A DNA stretch of 64,000 bases from Litorivita pollutaquae (GTDB lineage: Bacteria; Pseudomonadota; Alphaproteobacteria; Rhodobacterales; Rhodobacteraceae), in the NCBI RefSeq assembly GCF_003205515.1, contig NZ_KZ826481.1, forward strand, positions 166,660-230,659. Direction: 5' to 3'. Under the pieces are notes generated by a model that was not told the DNA's origin, did no database searches, and saw only the letters and a list, made by a program, of their open reading frames with translations. A program made the translations under genes and the position numbers. Positions 1 to 8,094 of this stretch are shown piece by piece. Every line of letters begins with the position of its first letter. The first letter of the stretch is position 1.

Positions 1-133
1 GCTTCGGCTTCGGCTTCGGCTTCGGCTTCGGCTTCGGCTTCGGCTTCGGCTTCGGCTTCGGCTTCGGCTTCGGCTTCGGCTTCGGCTTCGGCTTCGGCTT
101 CGGCTTCGGCTTCGGCTTCGGCTTCGGCTTCGG
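1..133. repeat. Hexanucleotide tandem repeat (GGCTTC/GAAGCC)n
   Basis: About 22 perfect copies of a six-base unit fill the left edge of the window and may continue beyond it. On the minus strand the unit reads GAA GCC, that is Glu-Ala, in frame with the protein that begins at 515. No imperfect copies are seen. A run this long and this clean suggests recent slippage-driven expansion. Confidence 0.95.
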
Positions 134-515
134 AAGGCGAACCGCTGGCGGGAGCTGACGCAAGTTTTTTTTCACCATCGGCTGTTTTGGCATCGTCGCG
201 TGATTGCTCTGTGCCCGACGGCGTGACGCCCGATTGCACGACGTTAGATTGCACAATGCTAGATTGCCCTGTGGCATTGTCTTCGGGCACGCGCCCTGCG
301 CGCGGATCTGTAGCCGACGAACTGTCTTCGTCAGGCGCGGCCGATATGGCCTCCTCGTTGCTCTCGCTCTCGCCCGCTAACCCGCCGCGCATTTTTTGCA
401 TGGCGGCGGCCATGCCGGTACCACTTACCGGCAGCGCATCACCGGCATTCCGCTTTGGTCCGGCGGTGTCATCCTCCGGTTTTTTGGAGGGTATGTCGGG
501 ATCGTCTTGGCTCAT
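1..515 (-). CDS. Hypothetical acidic protein with a long (Glu-Ala)n repeat, partial
   Basis: This minus-strand frame starts at the ATG ending at 515 and stays open to the left window edge, so the C-terminus is missing. I do not recognise the family. The first ~125 residues are hydrophilic and low in complexity: acidic and Ser/Gly-rich stretches, an Ala/Met-rich segment near residues 35-45 (MAAAMQKMRGG), and Gln-rich short repeats of the type VQS. From about residue 129 the protein is a pure Glu-Ala repeat encoded by a hexanucleotide (GAAGCC) that runs off the window. No signal peptide or membrane segment is visible. It is divergent from bcp, 126 bases away. The repeat unit is six bases, so copy-number changes would keep the frame and only change tail length. 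Confidence 0.55.
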   Translation of the reverse strand, partial: MSQDDPDIPSKKPEDDTAGPKRNAGDALPVSGTGMAAAMQKMRGGLAGESESNEEAISAAPDEDSSSATDPRAGRVPEDNATGQSSIVQSNVVQSGVTPSGTEQSRDDAKTADGEKKLASAPASGSPSEAEAEAEAEAEAEAEAEAEAEAEAEAEAEAEAEAEAEAEAEAE

Positions 516-641
516 CCGTTTTGATAGGTTACCCCGTAACCGCGCCATTTGGCGCGCTGCTCTGGCATTTTGCTCTGGCAGAGTGCGCGGGCGCTATGGC
601 CCATTTATAGCCCATCATACGTCAGGGCGCGAGGAGACAAC

Positions 642-1103
642 ATGCTGAAAATTACCGATCCTGCTCCCGATTTCACATTGCCGCAAGATGGCGGCGCGCC
701 GGTCACATTGTCGGCGCAGCGCCCTGCGCCTGTGGTTCTGTTTTTCTATCCGCGCGATGATACCAGTGGATGCACCAAGGAAGCGATCGGGTTTTCCGAT
801 CATGCGGCGGCCTTCGAGGCGCTTGGTGTCAAACTCTTTGGGATTTCGAAAGACACCGTTGAGAAACACGCGAAATTCCGCGCAAAGCACGGGCTGACCG
901 TGCCGCTTTTATCGGACGCCGAGGGCACCACCTGCGAAGATTACGGAGTTTGGAAAGAAAAAAAGATGTATGGAAAAACCTTCATGGGGATCGAACGCAC
1001 CACCGTGTTGATCGGCGCGGATGGAACCATCGCGGCGCATTGGCCCAAGGTCAAAGTCGCGGGCCATGTAGAGGCCGTTCTTGACGCCGCGAAGGCGCTT
1101 TAA
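642..1103 (+). CDS. bcp: Thioredoxin-dependent thiol peroxidase (Bcp/PrxQ peroxiredoxin)
   Basis: A 153-residue peroxiredoxin of the Bcp/PrxQ group, a cytosolic enzyme that reduces H2O2 and alkyl hydroperoxides with thioredoxin as donor. The start at 642 is preceded by GAGGAGAC and matches the family N-terminus (PAPDFTLP at 7-14); the longer upstream reading is not needed. The active-site segment FFYPRDDTSGCT puts the peroxidatic cysteine at C44. The classical PrxQ resolving cysteine five residues later is alanine here (A49); the only other cysteine is C98. The enzyme is therefore either a 1-Cys type or uses C98 in an atypical way. The next gene begins directly after its stop codon, so the two are probably co-transcribed. 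Confidence 0.93.
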   Translation: MLKITDPAPDFTLPQDGGAPVTLSAQRPAPVVLFFYPRDDTSGCTKEAIGFSDHAAAFEALGVKLFGISKDTVEKHAKFRAKHGLTVPLLSDAEGTTCEDYGVWKEKKMYGKTFMGIERTTVLIGADGTIAAHWPKVKVAGHVEAVLDAAKAL

Positions 1104-1922
1104 ATGACAGATACGGCGGTGAAATCCCTCGCGCAAATGGCCGAAGAGGTGCTCAATTGCGCCGACGGGCGGGCCAAAACGGCGCTGTCTCATAAACATG
1201 CAGCGACATGGTTTGCGGCCCGGCGCGACGGGCGCGAAATCCCGATCGGCACCGCAAATCCGCCGATGCATCCGGCACGGCCACAAACGCCGGAGTTGCT
1301 CGACCCGCGCCATGTGCCCAAACGCAAACCGGGCACGCCGCAGGGGCGGATCGCAATGATCCATGCGGTGGCGCATATCGAACTGAATGCAGTGGATTTG
1401 CATTGGGACATCATCGCGCGGTTTCCCGATGTGAAATTCCCGATCGGATATTATGATGACTGGGTCAAGGCCGCGAATGAAGAATCCAAACATTTCAACC
1501 TGTTGTGCGATTGCCTTGAAGCGCACGGCAGCCATTATGGCGCCATGCCGGCCCATGCGGGCATGTGGCGCGGAGCGCAGGACACGGCGACCGATCTGAT
1601 GGGCCGCCTGGCGGTGGTGCCGATGGTTCTTGAGGCGCGCGGATTGGACGTCACCCCCAATATGATTGCCCTGTTTGACAAGGCCGGCGACACACAAACC
1701 GTCGAAGCGCTCAAGGTGATCTATGGCGAAGAGGTTGGCCATGTGGCCTATGGGTCCAAATGGTTTCATTTCCTGTGCGGGCGGCACGATCTTGACCCGA
1801 AAGACACCTTCCATGGCCTTGTCCGCAAGTATTTCCACAGCACGCTCAAGCCGCCATTTAATGAAGAGAAACGCGCCGAGGCGGGTTTGCCGCCTGATTT
1901 CTACTGGCCCCTGACCGAGTGA
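1104..1922 (+). CDS. DUF455 family ferritin-like protein
   Basis: A 272-residue protein of the DUF455 family, which has a ferritin-like helical fold. Its ATG follows the bcp stop codon with no gap. Characteristic segments are HAVAHIELNAVDLHWD (about residues 92-107), an NEESKHF motif (about 130-136) and GEEVGHVAYG (about 209-218). These Glu/His pairs are arranged like the di-metal ligands of ferritin-like proteins. The reaction is unknown. Coupling to a peroxiredoxin suggests a role in oxidative stress or metal handling, which is inference. Length and start agree with the family. Confidence 0.85.
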   Translation: MTDTAVKSLAQMAEEVLNCADGRAKTALSHKHAATWFAARRDGREIPIGTANPPMHPARPQTPELLDPRHVPKRKPGTPQGRIAMIHAVAHIELNAVDLHWDIIARFPDVKFPIGYYDDWVKAANEESKHFNLLCDCLEAHGSHYGAMPAHAGMWRGAQDTATDLMGRLAVVPMVLEARGLDVTPNMIALFDKAGDTQTVEALKVIYGEEVGHVAYGSKWFHFLCGRHDLDPKDTFHGLVRKYFHSTLKPPFNEEKRAEAGLPPDFYWPLTE

Positions 1923-2131
1923 ACAAAGGTGAACTTCCCATTGTAACCCCCTCGTGAATCGGCGGTTTTTCGCCAAGTCAGCCTATTTTAGCCGATCCGG
2001 CGATGCGCAGTGGCCAAAAACCTTGCCCTAATCCACCTGCGTGGGTAAGCAGTTTACCCAAGGCGCAGCAGAATAACTTCGCACAAGAATAAGCGCTCCT
2101 CTGGGACGGGTAACACAAGGGACTGAGCTTC

Positions 2132-3463
2132 GTGAAAACACGGATCGCAATGCGTATACACGCGCTGCTTGAGCGGCATTTTCCGGAACGTCGGGTTTTC
2201 CTGCGGTCGGACACAGACACCAGATTCATTCGCCTGCGCCCCGGCACACAGGTGATCGGTTTTATTGGCTCGGCCGCGATCGTGGCCTGGGCAATCATCG
2301 CCACCGCGATCTTGCTAATGGACAGCATCGGCGCCGGGAATTTCCGCGAGCAGGCCAAACGCGAGCAACGCGCCTATGAGGCGCGGCTCAATCTGCTGTC
2401 CTCTGAACGCGACCTGCGCTCCGAAGAAGCCTTGGCCGCCCAGGAACGGTTCAATTCGGCGCTGCGCCAGATTTCGGTGATGCAATCGGATCTCCTGGCA
2501 TCGGAAACCCGCCGCCGTGAATTGGAAACCGGTATCGAGGTGATTCAATCCACCCTGCGCCGCACCATGGGCGAACGCGAACAGGCGCGGCGCGAGACGG
2601 CTGCGCTCAAGGCCGAGGGCGGCGATGCCGCGCAGGCTTTGGCCGCTGCCGGCGGCACCACTGATAGCGCCAGTGATTTTCTCGCCGCCGCTTTGGCCGA
2701 AACCGCCACCGAACGCGACAAGATCATCGCCGACGCACAGGGTGCCCTTCAACAAGCCGATGACATGGCGTTGGAAATCCAGACCCTGAAAGACCAGAAC
2801 GACCAGATTTTCCGGCGCCTCGAAGAAGCCATGACCGTATCGGTCGAACCCTTGAACAAAATGTTCCGCAACGCCGGCATGAACCCCGACACATTGCTCA
2901 ACCAGGTGCGCCGCGGATATTCCGGACAAGGTGGCCCGTTGACGCCGTTGGTGTTCTCGACCAAAGGCGCGTTGCCCTCGCCGGATGCCAGCCGCGCCAA
3001 CCGCATTTTGAACCAGATGGACCAGCTGAACCTTTACCGTATTGCCGCCGAAAAAGCCCCCTTCGCGCTGCCGGTGAAAAGCGCCTATCGGTTCACCTCC
3101 AGCTTTGGCTACCGCCGCGATCCGAAAACCGGCGGACGACGCTTGCATAAGGGCGTTGATTTCGCCGGCCCCGTCGGCACCCCGCTTTATGCCACGGCCG
3201 ATGGCCGGGTTGTGCATGCCGGTTGGTCGACGGGCTATGGCCGTTTGGTGAAAATCCAGCACGAGTTCGGCATCGAGACCCGTTATGCGCATATGTCGCG
3301 GCTTAATGTTAAAGTTGGACAAAGAGTCTCGCGCGGCGACCGGATTGGTGATATGGGAGCCTCCGGACGTGTGACCGGCCCCCACCTGCATTATGAAGTG
3401 CGCGTCGGCGGAAAGGCCGTAAACCCTATGATCTATATTAAGGCTGCTAACGATGTTTTCTAA
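2132..3463 (+). CDS. M23 family peptidoglycan endopeptidase (LytM type), membrane-anchored
   Basis: A 443-residue protein starting at GTG 2132; an ATG six codons later (2150) is an alternative. It has a cytoplasmic N-terminus, one transmembrane helix at about residues 44-65, a long Glu/Arg/Gln-rich coiled coil (about 70-210), and a C-terminal M23/LytM domain (about 315-440). The zinc motifs are visible: HKGVDFAGPVGTP (HxxxD) and GPHLHYEV (HxH). Proteins of this build cleave peptide cross-bridges in peptidoglycan and act in envelope remodelling. Its last 11 bases overlap the bactofilin gene, the common M23-bactofilin pairing in which the bactofilin scaffold localises the hydrolase. Confidence 0.92.
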   Translation: MKTRIAMRIHALLERHFPERRVFLRSDTDTRFIRLRPGTQVIGFIGSAAIVAWAIIATAILLMDSIGAGNFREQAKREQRAYEARLNLLSSERDLRSEEALAAQERFNSALRQISVMQSDLLASETRRRELETGIEVIQSTLRRTMGEREQARRETAALKAEGGDAAQALAAAGGTTDSASDFLAAALAETATERDKIIADAQGALQQADDMALEIQTLKDQNDQIFRRLEEAMTVSVEPLNKMFRNAGMNPDTLLNQVRRGYSGQGGPLTPLVFSTKGALPSPDASRANRILNQMDQLNLYRIAAEKAPFALPVKSAYRFTSSFGYRRDPKTGGRRLHKGVDFAGPVGTPLYATADGRVVHAGWSTGYGRLVKIQHEFGIETRYAHMSRLNVKVGQRVSRGDRIGDMGASGRVTGPHLHYEVRVGGKAVNPMIYIKAANDVF

Positions 3464-3956
3464 AAGCAAAATCAACGAGCCCGGCCCGAAGGCCGCTGAT
3501 GTAAACACTCCCGCAGTTCCGGAAAAAACCGGTGCCGTGCCCAAACCCGCATCGGGCGAATTCAAAGCCTCGGCCCCCAAGGCCAAGCCGCCCGCATCGG
3601 TATTGTCGGCGGATTTGACCGTCACCGGAAATCTCAAGACCACCGGCGACATCCAAATCGAAGGCACCATCGAAGGCGACATTCGCGCGCATCTTTTGAC
3701 CGTGGGCGAAGGCGCGACCGTGCGCGGCGAAGTGGTTGCCGATGATGTGGTCGTCAATGGCCGTATCGTGGGCCGTGTGCGCGGCCTCAAGGTTCGGTTG
3801 ACCTCGACCGCGCGCGTCGAAGGCGACATCATCCACAAAACCATCGCCATCGAAAGCGGTGCGCATTTCGAAGGCTCGGTGCAGCGTCAGGACGATCCAT
3901 TGAACTCGGCGGCGAAAAATGCAGTGCCGAAACCGGCCGGTGCCCCCGAAGCCTAA
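3453..3956 (+). CDS. Bactofilin (polymer-forming cytoskeletal protein)
   Basis: A 167-residue bactofilin. Proline- and alanine-rich flexible tails flank a central beta-helical DUF583 domain (about residues 45-140), recognisable from repeating hydrophobic/glycine turns such as LTVTGNLKTTGDIQIEGTIE. Bactofilins self-assemble into filaments without nucleotide and recruit cell-wall enzymes. The start codon lies inside the end of the M23 peptidase gene, so translation is probably coupled. A strong hairpin terminator follows 25 bases after the stop. Confidence 0.92.
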   Translation: MFSKSKINEPGPKAADVNTPAVPEKTGAVPKPASGEFKASAPKAKPPASVLSADLTVTGNLKTTGDIQIEGTIEGDIRAHLLTVGEGATVRGEVVADDVVVNGRIVGRVRGLKVRLTSTARVEGDIIHKTIAIESGAHFEGSVQRQDDPLNSAAKNAVPKPAGAPEA

Positions 3957-3981
3957 GGCCTCCTGTGCCACAGCAATGTAT

Positions 3982-4014
3982 AACGCCGGCCCCTTCCGAG
4001 GCCGGCGTTTTTAT
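3982..4014 (+). terminator. Intrinsic terminator after the M23-bactofilin operon
   Basis: A ten-base perfect stem (AACGCCGGCC with GGCCGGCGTT) with an eight-base loop runs directly into a T-rich tract. It lies 25 bases after the bactofilin stop. Confidence 0.85.
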
Positions 4015-4065
4015 TTTCCCCCTGCAGTGCGCCTAAACCCCATCCTTTCGAAACCGGGTTTTGAC

Positions 4066-5184
4066 ATGACAACATCCTCCTTTGCGCCGCGCCGTTTGCG
4101 CCGAGTTTTTTCCGGTCTCACAACAGCGGCAGCGCTTCTATTGGCAGCCCCCCTCGGTGCGATCGAAACCTGTATCGGGCCTTTCGGGCTCGGCATGCCG
4201 CAGGGCGATGCGTGCCGCCCCTTTGAGGGCAATCGGGCCAAAATCCGCATTGACGCCTTGGCGCAGACCCTCACCGACACGACGGTGAGCCGATTGCGCA
4301 TTGTGTCGGATGACGCGCCGGACAGCACATTCAATTTATCGGCTCTGGCCGGAAATGAAACCATCCGGCATCTGGATATTTTCCGCAAAGGTCCGGTGGA
4401 TTTGACGCCCATCCTGGAGATGAAGGGGTTGAAATCCCTCTCCCTGTCCAGCGACGCGGCCTTGGCTTTGGCGCAACTGGCCCCCGCCCCCATAGGGATT
4501 GAGGCCCTGCGCATCTACATTCCGGGCGAACCGCTTGATGTATCCCCTTTGGCCGGTTGGCATGGTTTGCGGATTCTCGACACCTACACCGCAGGCCTGT
4601 CCGGCACGCAGGCCTTGTCCAATTTGACGGCACTGGAAAGGGTGCACATCAAGCAAGGGGCGCAAAGCGATTTCAGCGCTCTGGCCGGATTGACCGCCTT
4701 GCGCGACCTCTCGATCGAAGGTGTATTGGGGCGCGCCGCCCTCGATGACATCGGCTTTGCAACAGATTTGGTGCGGCTGGAAAAAGTCGATTTTTCCGGC
4801 AATCAAATCAGCGATATCACAGCATTGGCAGCCAAGCCGGTCCTGAGGATTGTGACGTTGAGCGAAAACCGCAGGCTGGCGGATATCTCGGCTCTGGCCA
4901 GTGCCAAGGCATTGTCGGTCCTGCAACTGCGCCGGACCGATGTATCAGACCTGTCACCGCTGGCCGGCCTGTCCGAGCTTCGAATTCTATGGCTAGGCCG
5001 CGCGCCGGTATCGGATATCGAACCACTGCGGGGGTTGCCGCATTTGGGCGGTGTGGAATTGAGCAATACCGGCGTCACGGATGTCTCCGCGCTTGGCGGC
5101 GCGCCGATCAAACACCTCGACCTGCGCGGAACGGCGGTGACAGACACCTCCATGATCGCCGCCGGTGCCAAAATCAAAAAATAA
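4066..5184 (+). CDS. Secreted leucine-rich-repeat protein (internalin-like repeats)
   Basis: The start is placed at ATG 4066 because a signal peptide follows directly (RRLRR, then a hydrophobic run AAALLLAAPLGA, cleavage near residue 32); in-frame codons upstream run through the preceding terminator. The mature part of about 340 residues begins with a Cys-containing segment, then carries roughly nine repeats of about 20-23 residues of the type LxxLxxLxLxxTxVxDLSPL. The clearest copies are between residues 245 and 360. This is the short LRR type found in bacterial internalin-like proteins. No LPXTG or other anchor and no enzymatic domain is seen, so it is probably a free periplasmic or exported binding protein. 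The partner is unknown. Confidence 0.75.
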   Translation: MTTSSFAPRRLRRVFSGLTTAAALLLAAPLGAIETCIGPFGLGMPQGDACRPFEGNRAKIRIDALAQTLTDTTVSRLRIVSDDAPDSTFNLSALAGNETIRHLDIFRKGPVDLTPILEMKGLKSLSLSSDAALALAQLAPAPIGIEALRIYIPGEPLDVSPLAGWHGLRILDTYTAGLSGTQALSNLTALERVHIKQGAQSDFSALAGLTALRDLSIEGVLGRAALDDIGFATDLVRLEKVDFSGNQISDITALAAKPVLRIVTLSENRRLADISALASAKALSVLQLRRTDVSDLSPLAGLSELRILWLGRAPVSDIEPLRGLPHLGGVELSNTGVTDVSALGGAPIKHLDLRGTAVTDTSMIAAGAKIKK

Positions 5185-5189
5185 CCTGT

Positions 5190-5774
5190 TCAGGCCTCAA
5201 GCTCCGCATCCCAATAGAGGAAATCCATCCATGAGGAATGCAGATGGTGCGGCGGAAACTTGCGGCCCATATTGCGCAATTCTTCTGCGGCGGGCAGGCG
5301 CGGCGGTTTGCGCAGGCTCATCTGTGCCTGACGCAGGCTTTTCGATCCTTTGCGCAGATTACAGGGCGAACAGGCCGCCACGACATTCTCCCAAGAAGTA
5401 ATGCCGCCCGCCGCCCGCGGCACCACATGATCAAAGGTCAGATCACCGCGCGCGCCGCAATACTGGCAACAAAATTCATCCCTCAAAAACAAATTAAAGC
5501 GCGTGAAGGCCACGCGCTTTTGAGGTTTGACATAATCTTTGAGGACGACCACCGAGGGGATTTTGATCTCCATACTCGGGGAATGGACGGTTTGGTCATA
5601 TTCCGACACGATATCGACCCGCTGCAAAAACGCCGCTTTGACCGCCTCCTGCCATGGCCAGAGCGACAGCGGATAATAGGACAATGGCCTATAGTCCGCA
5701 TTAAGCACCAGCGCCGGATAGTGTTTGAGCGCGCCGGGCTCTCTGACAAATTCGGTTCTAAAATCTCCGTCCAT
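5190..5774 (-). CDS. HNH endonuclease
   Basis: A 194-residue protein starting at the ATG ending at 5774, where family members begin (MDGDFRTEF); the in-frame extension upstream lacks family similarity. It carries an HNH fold with two zinc CxxC pairs (CQYC near residues 102-105 and CSPC near 135-138) enclosing FDHVVPRAAGG and a following Asn (WENV). This compact HNH type is nearly universal in Rhodobacterales and stands alone, not linked to a restriction or phage system here. Its cellular role is not established. It converges on the LRR gene with only five bases between the stops. Confidence 0.88.
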   Translation of the reverse strand: MDGDFRTEFVREPGALKHYPALVLNADYRPLSYYPLSLWPWQEAVKAAFLQRVDIVSEYDQTVHSPSMEIKIPSVVVLKDYVKPQKRVAFTRFNLFLRDEFCCQYCGARGDLTFDHVVPRAAGGITSWENVVAACSPCNLRKGSKSLRQAQMSLRKPPRLPAAEELRNMGRKFPPHHLHSSWMDFLYWDAELEA

Positions 5775-5850
5775 CTGGCGAAAGGCCCCCTGCCCTGTCT
5801 GCCTGTTTTGGCACCAAGGCGGGACACCCCGCCCCAGCAATAATATGACT

Positions 5851-5887
5851 ATATCTCGCGGATCGCGTCTGACAAGAGGCGAGATAT
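5851..5887. promoter_or_regulatory. Nine-base inverted repeat upstream of the HNH gene
   Basis: ATATCTCGC and its exact complement GCGAGATAT are separated by 19 bases, 77-113 bases upstream of the HNH start. It could be an operator half-site pair or a chance palindrome. No promoter hexamers are clear around it. Confidence 0.3.
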
Positions 5888-5942
5888 GCCAATTCAACCA
5901 AGAGCTAGCGCGGGAGCGTAACACTGCCGTGACATTGAGCGG

Positions 5943-5995
5943 ATTGGGGGATGAAAAGAGGCCCCGGCGGCATTGCCGCGCGGGTCCTAACGCGC
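5943..5995 (-). terminator. Possible weak terminator after the cob-alkA-esterase operon
   Basis: On the minus strand a GC-rich hairpin with core GCGGC-AAT-GCCGC, extended by CCC/GGG after two mismatches, is followed by CCTCTTTTC. It starts about 20 bases past the esterase stop. The U tract is short, so termination strength is doubtful. Confidence 0.35.
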
Positions 5996-6005
5996 CGCAA
6001 CCGTC

Positions 6006-6671
6006 TTAAAAGCCGGCCTTGTCGCGCATAAAGGCCAAAGCGACCTGTAGCCCGTCGGGCGCGATGCCATGCCCGGTGCCCTTCATAATATGGGCAAACA
6101 CCTCTTTGAAACCGGCCTCTTGCAAGGCTTCGGCGGCTTCGGGAAGGCTTTGCGGCGGCACCACGTCATCGGCGTCGCCATGCACCAACAAAATCGGTGG
6201 CTTGCTAACGGCGGCATCCTTGAGCGTTTCGGACTGCAAAAGCCGCCCCGAAAACGCGACGATCCCGGCGATCTCGTCCTCGCGGCGCGGCGCGACATAA
6301 AGCGACATCATCGTGCCTTGGGAAAATCCGAACAGAACCATTTGTTCGGGCAGTAGGTCTTCATCAATGAGAATCGCATCGAGAAAGGCGTTCAAATCTT
6401 CGGCGGCGGCGTTGAGCCCGCGCTCGGCCTCTTCCTCGCTTGATCCGTCCATCCACGGAATCGGGAACCATTGGTATCCGTTGGGCATCATCGGGATGTT
6501 TTCGGGGGCATCAGGCGCGATAAACAGCGTGTCGGGCAAATGTTCGGACAATGGATCCGCCAGCCCCAAAAGATCGGCGCCATTGGCCCCATAGCCGTGC
6601 AAGAACACAACGACAGAGCGCGTGGTGCCGGAGAGCGGTTCTTTACGTTCGGATTTCAACACACGGGTCAT
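6006..6671 (-). CDS. Phospholipase/carboxylesterase family alpha/beta hydrolase
   Basis: A 221-residue serine hydrolase of the phospholipase/carboxylesterase (Abhydrolase_2) family. Motifs: the oxyanion region FLHGYGANG (about 21-29), the nucleophile elbow GFSQGTM (Ser near 116), the acid in HGDADDVVP (about 164-172), and the catalytic His in GTGHGIAP (about 197-204). The start at 6671 has AAGGGA eight bases upstream and overlaps the alkA stop as ATGA, so the two are translationally coupled. The natural ester is unknown; relatives hydrolyse short acyl esters and lysophospholipids. It is cytosolic, with no signal peptide. Confidence 0.88.
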   Translation of the reverse strand: MTRVLKSERKEPLSGTTRSVVVFLHGYGANGADLLGLADPLSEHLPDTLFIAPDAPENIPMMPNGYQWFPIPWMDGSSEEEAERGLNAAAEDLNAFLDAILIDEDLLPEQMVLFGFSQGTMMSLYVAPRREDEIAGIVAFSGRLLQSETLKDAAVSKPPILLVHGDADDVVPPQSLPEAAEALQEAGFKEVFAHIMKGTGHGIAPDGLQVALAFMRDKAGF

Positions 6672-7303
6672 CGGATCCCTTCCCTTTGTTTTGCCACATG
6701 GTAGTAGGCAAAAAGCATCCGCGCAGCAACCGATCTCCACGGGCTCCATTTTTCCGCCATCTGGCGCAGGGCGCGGTCTTTGGGTCGCTCCGGCAGCCCG
6801 TATAAATGCTTTGCCGCCTCTTGCAGCGCCAAATCGCCCGAAGGGAAAACATCGGCGCGGCCCAAGGAAAACATTGCATAGATTTCCGCCGTCCACACGC
6901 CAATGCCGGACACGGCGGTCAGGGTTTTGATGATCTGCGCATCCGGCGCGTCGCGCAATGCGTCGAAATCAATCCCCGCCTGCGCCAATGCGCGGGCGTA
7001 TTTGACCTTCTGCCGGCTCAGACCAATGGCGCGCAGATCCTCGTCGCTGGCGGTTTCGATATTGGCCGGTTCATCCAAGCCCGCCGCAACCATCCGCCCC
7101 CATATCGCCCGCGCCGACGCAACCGAGACCTGTTGGCTGACGATGGCGCTCAGCAATTCGGCAAATCCGTCGGGTTTAAGCCGCAACGGCAAGGGACCGG
7201 TCAACGCATAGGCCCGCGCCATAGCCTCGTCGGTGTCCGTCAACCACGCGGCCCCGCGCCGCACACAATCATCGGTTTTGATGATGTAACCCACGCCTGT
7301 CAT
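6668..7303 (-). CDS. alkA: DNA-3-methyladenine glycosylase (AlkA-like, HhH-GPD superfamily)
   Basis: A 211-residue base-excision glycosylase. The helix-hairpin-helix lies at LTAVSGIGVWTAE (about 126-138), and the catalytic aspartate follows in FPSGDLALQ (about 149-157), the usual HhH-GPD spacing. It lacks the extra N-terminal domain of E. coli AlkA, as is common for alphaproteobacterial members. It removes alkylated bases such as 3-methyladenine from DNA. The start codon shares one base with the cobK stop (TAATG), and its own stop overlaps the esterase start. A DNA-repair enzyme inside a cobalamin transcription unit is an odd placement. Confidence 0.88.
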   Translation of the reverse strand: MTGVGYIIKTDDCVRRGAAWLTDTDEAMARAYALTGPLPLRLKPDGFAELLSAIVSQQVSVASARAIWGRMVAAGLDEPANIETASDEDLRAIGLSRQKVKYARALAQAGIDFDALRDAPDAQIIKTLTAVSGIGVWTAEIYAMFSLGRADVFPSGDLALQEAAKHLYGLPERPKDRALRQMAEKWSPWRSVAARMLFAYYHVAKQREGIR

Positions 7304-8094
7304 TATATTTTTCCGCCTGCTTTGGCCCCTGTTTCGCCCCGCGTTTCGGCCCCCGTCCCGGCGCCCGCTACGGCCCATGCAATCGCGGGCGCGATGGTTT
7401 CAAATCGCAGCACATCGGGCTGCGCGGGGCGCGCAATCATCCCCACCGGAATCCCCAATCTGCGCGCCGCAATCAATTTGCTGCGCGGGGCTTCGCCGCC
7501 CGCGTTTTTCACGATCAACCACTCAATGCCAAGCAATTGAAACAGGGCGATTTCATCGTCGACTGAAAACGGTGGACGCCCGATCATGAACTCACCCTTT
7601 GGAAAGGGGAACGCGCCCGTGGGCGGATCGATCTGACGGCAAATCAGGGTGCAATCCTTGTCCGCCAGTGGCGCAAACGCCATCAATGTTTGCCGCCCCG
7701 TGGCCAAAAACACTCTGGCTCCGCGCGGCACGTGATCTGCGGCCTCGGATTCTTGCGCCAGTATGGTCCAATTGTCCCCCGCGCCCGCCTCCCAGGCGGG
7801 GCGCAACACCTGCGCATAGGGAATGCCCATGGCGGCGCAGACCTCGGCGCTGCGGCGGGTGATGCGCAGGGCAAAAGGGTGCGTGGCGTCCAAAACCGCC
7901 GTGATCCGCGCATCGCGCAGGTAGGCGGCAAACCCATCGGCCCCGCCGAACCCGCCCATGCGTGTCGGCAAGGGCATCGGTTTGGGCGCGCGGGTCGCCC
8001 CGGCCAATGACGCCACGGCGGGCGTGCCCCTTTCGGCCAAGGCTTTGGCAATTTGCGCCGCCTCGCGGGTGCCTGCCAAGACAAGAACCGTCAT
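7303..8094 (-). CDS. cobK: Precorrin-6A reductase
   Basis: A 263-residue CobK/CbiJ family enzyme, which reduces the corrin macrocycle (precorrin-6A to 6B) with NADPH. The N-terminal VLVLAGTREA is the family's nucleotide-binding start. DATHPFA (about 69-75), a ring-binding Arg-rich helix after it, and ATGRQTL (about 129-135) are typical conserved segments. The ATG overlaps the cbiD stop as ATGA. The C-terminal tail is rich in Ala/Gly/Glu (ETRGETGAKAGG) and probably disordered. Confidence 0.92.
   Translation of the reverse strand: MTVLVLAGTREAAQIAKALAERGTPAVASLAGATRAPKPMPLPTRMGGFGGADGFAAYLRDARITAVLDATHPFALRITRRSAEVCAAMGIPYAQVLRPAWEAGAGDNWTILAQESEAADHVPRGARVFLATGRQTLMAFAPLADKDCTLICRQIDPPTGAFPFPKGEFMIGRPPFSVDDEIALFQLLGIEWLIVKNAGGEAPRSKLIAARRLGIPVGMIARPAQPDVLRFETIAPAIAWAVAGAGTGAETRGETGAKAGGKI

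Noticed and set aside
2315-3850. 511-codon minus-strand open frame
   Set aside because: Antisense to both the M23 peptidase and bactofilin genes; no coherent domain.
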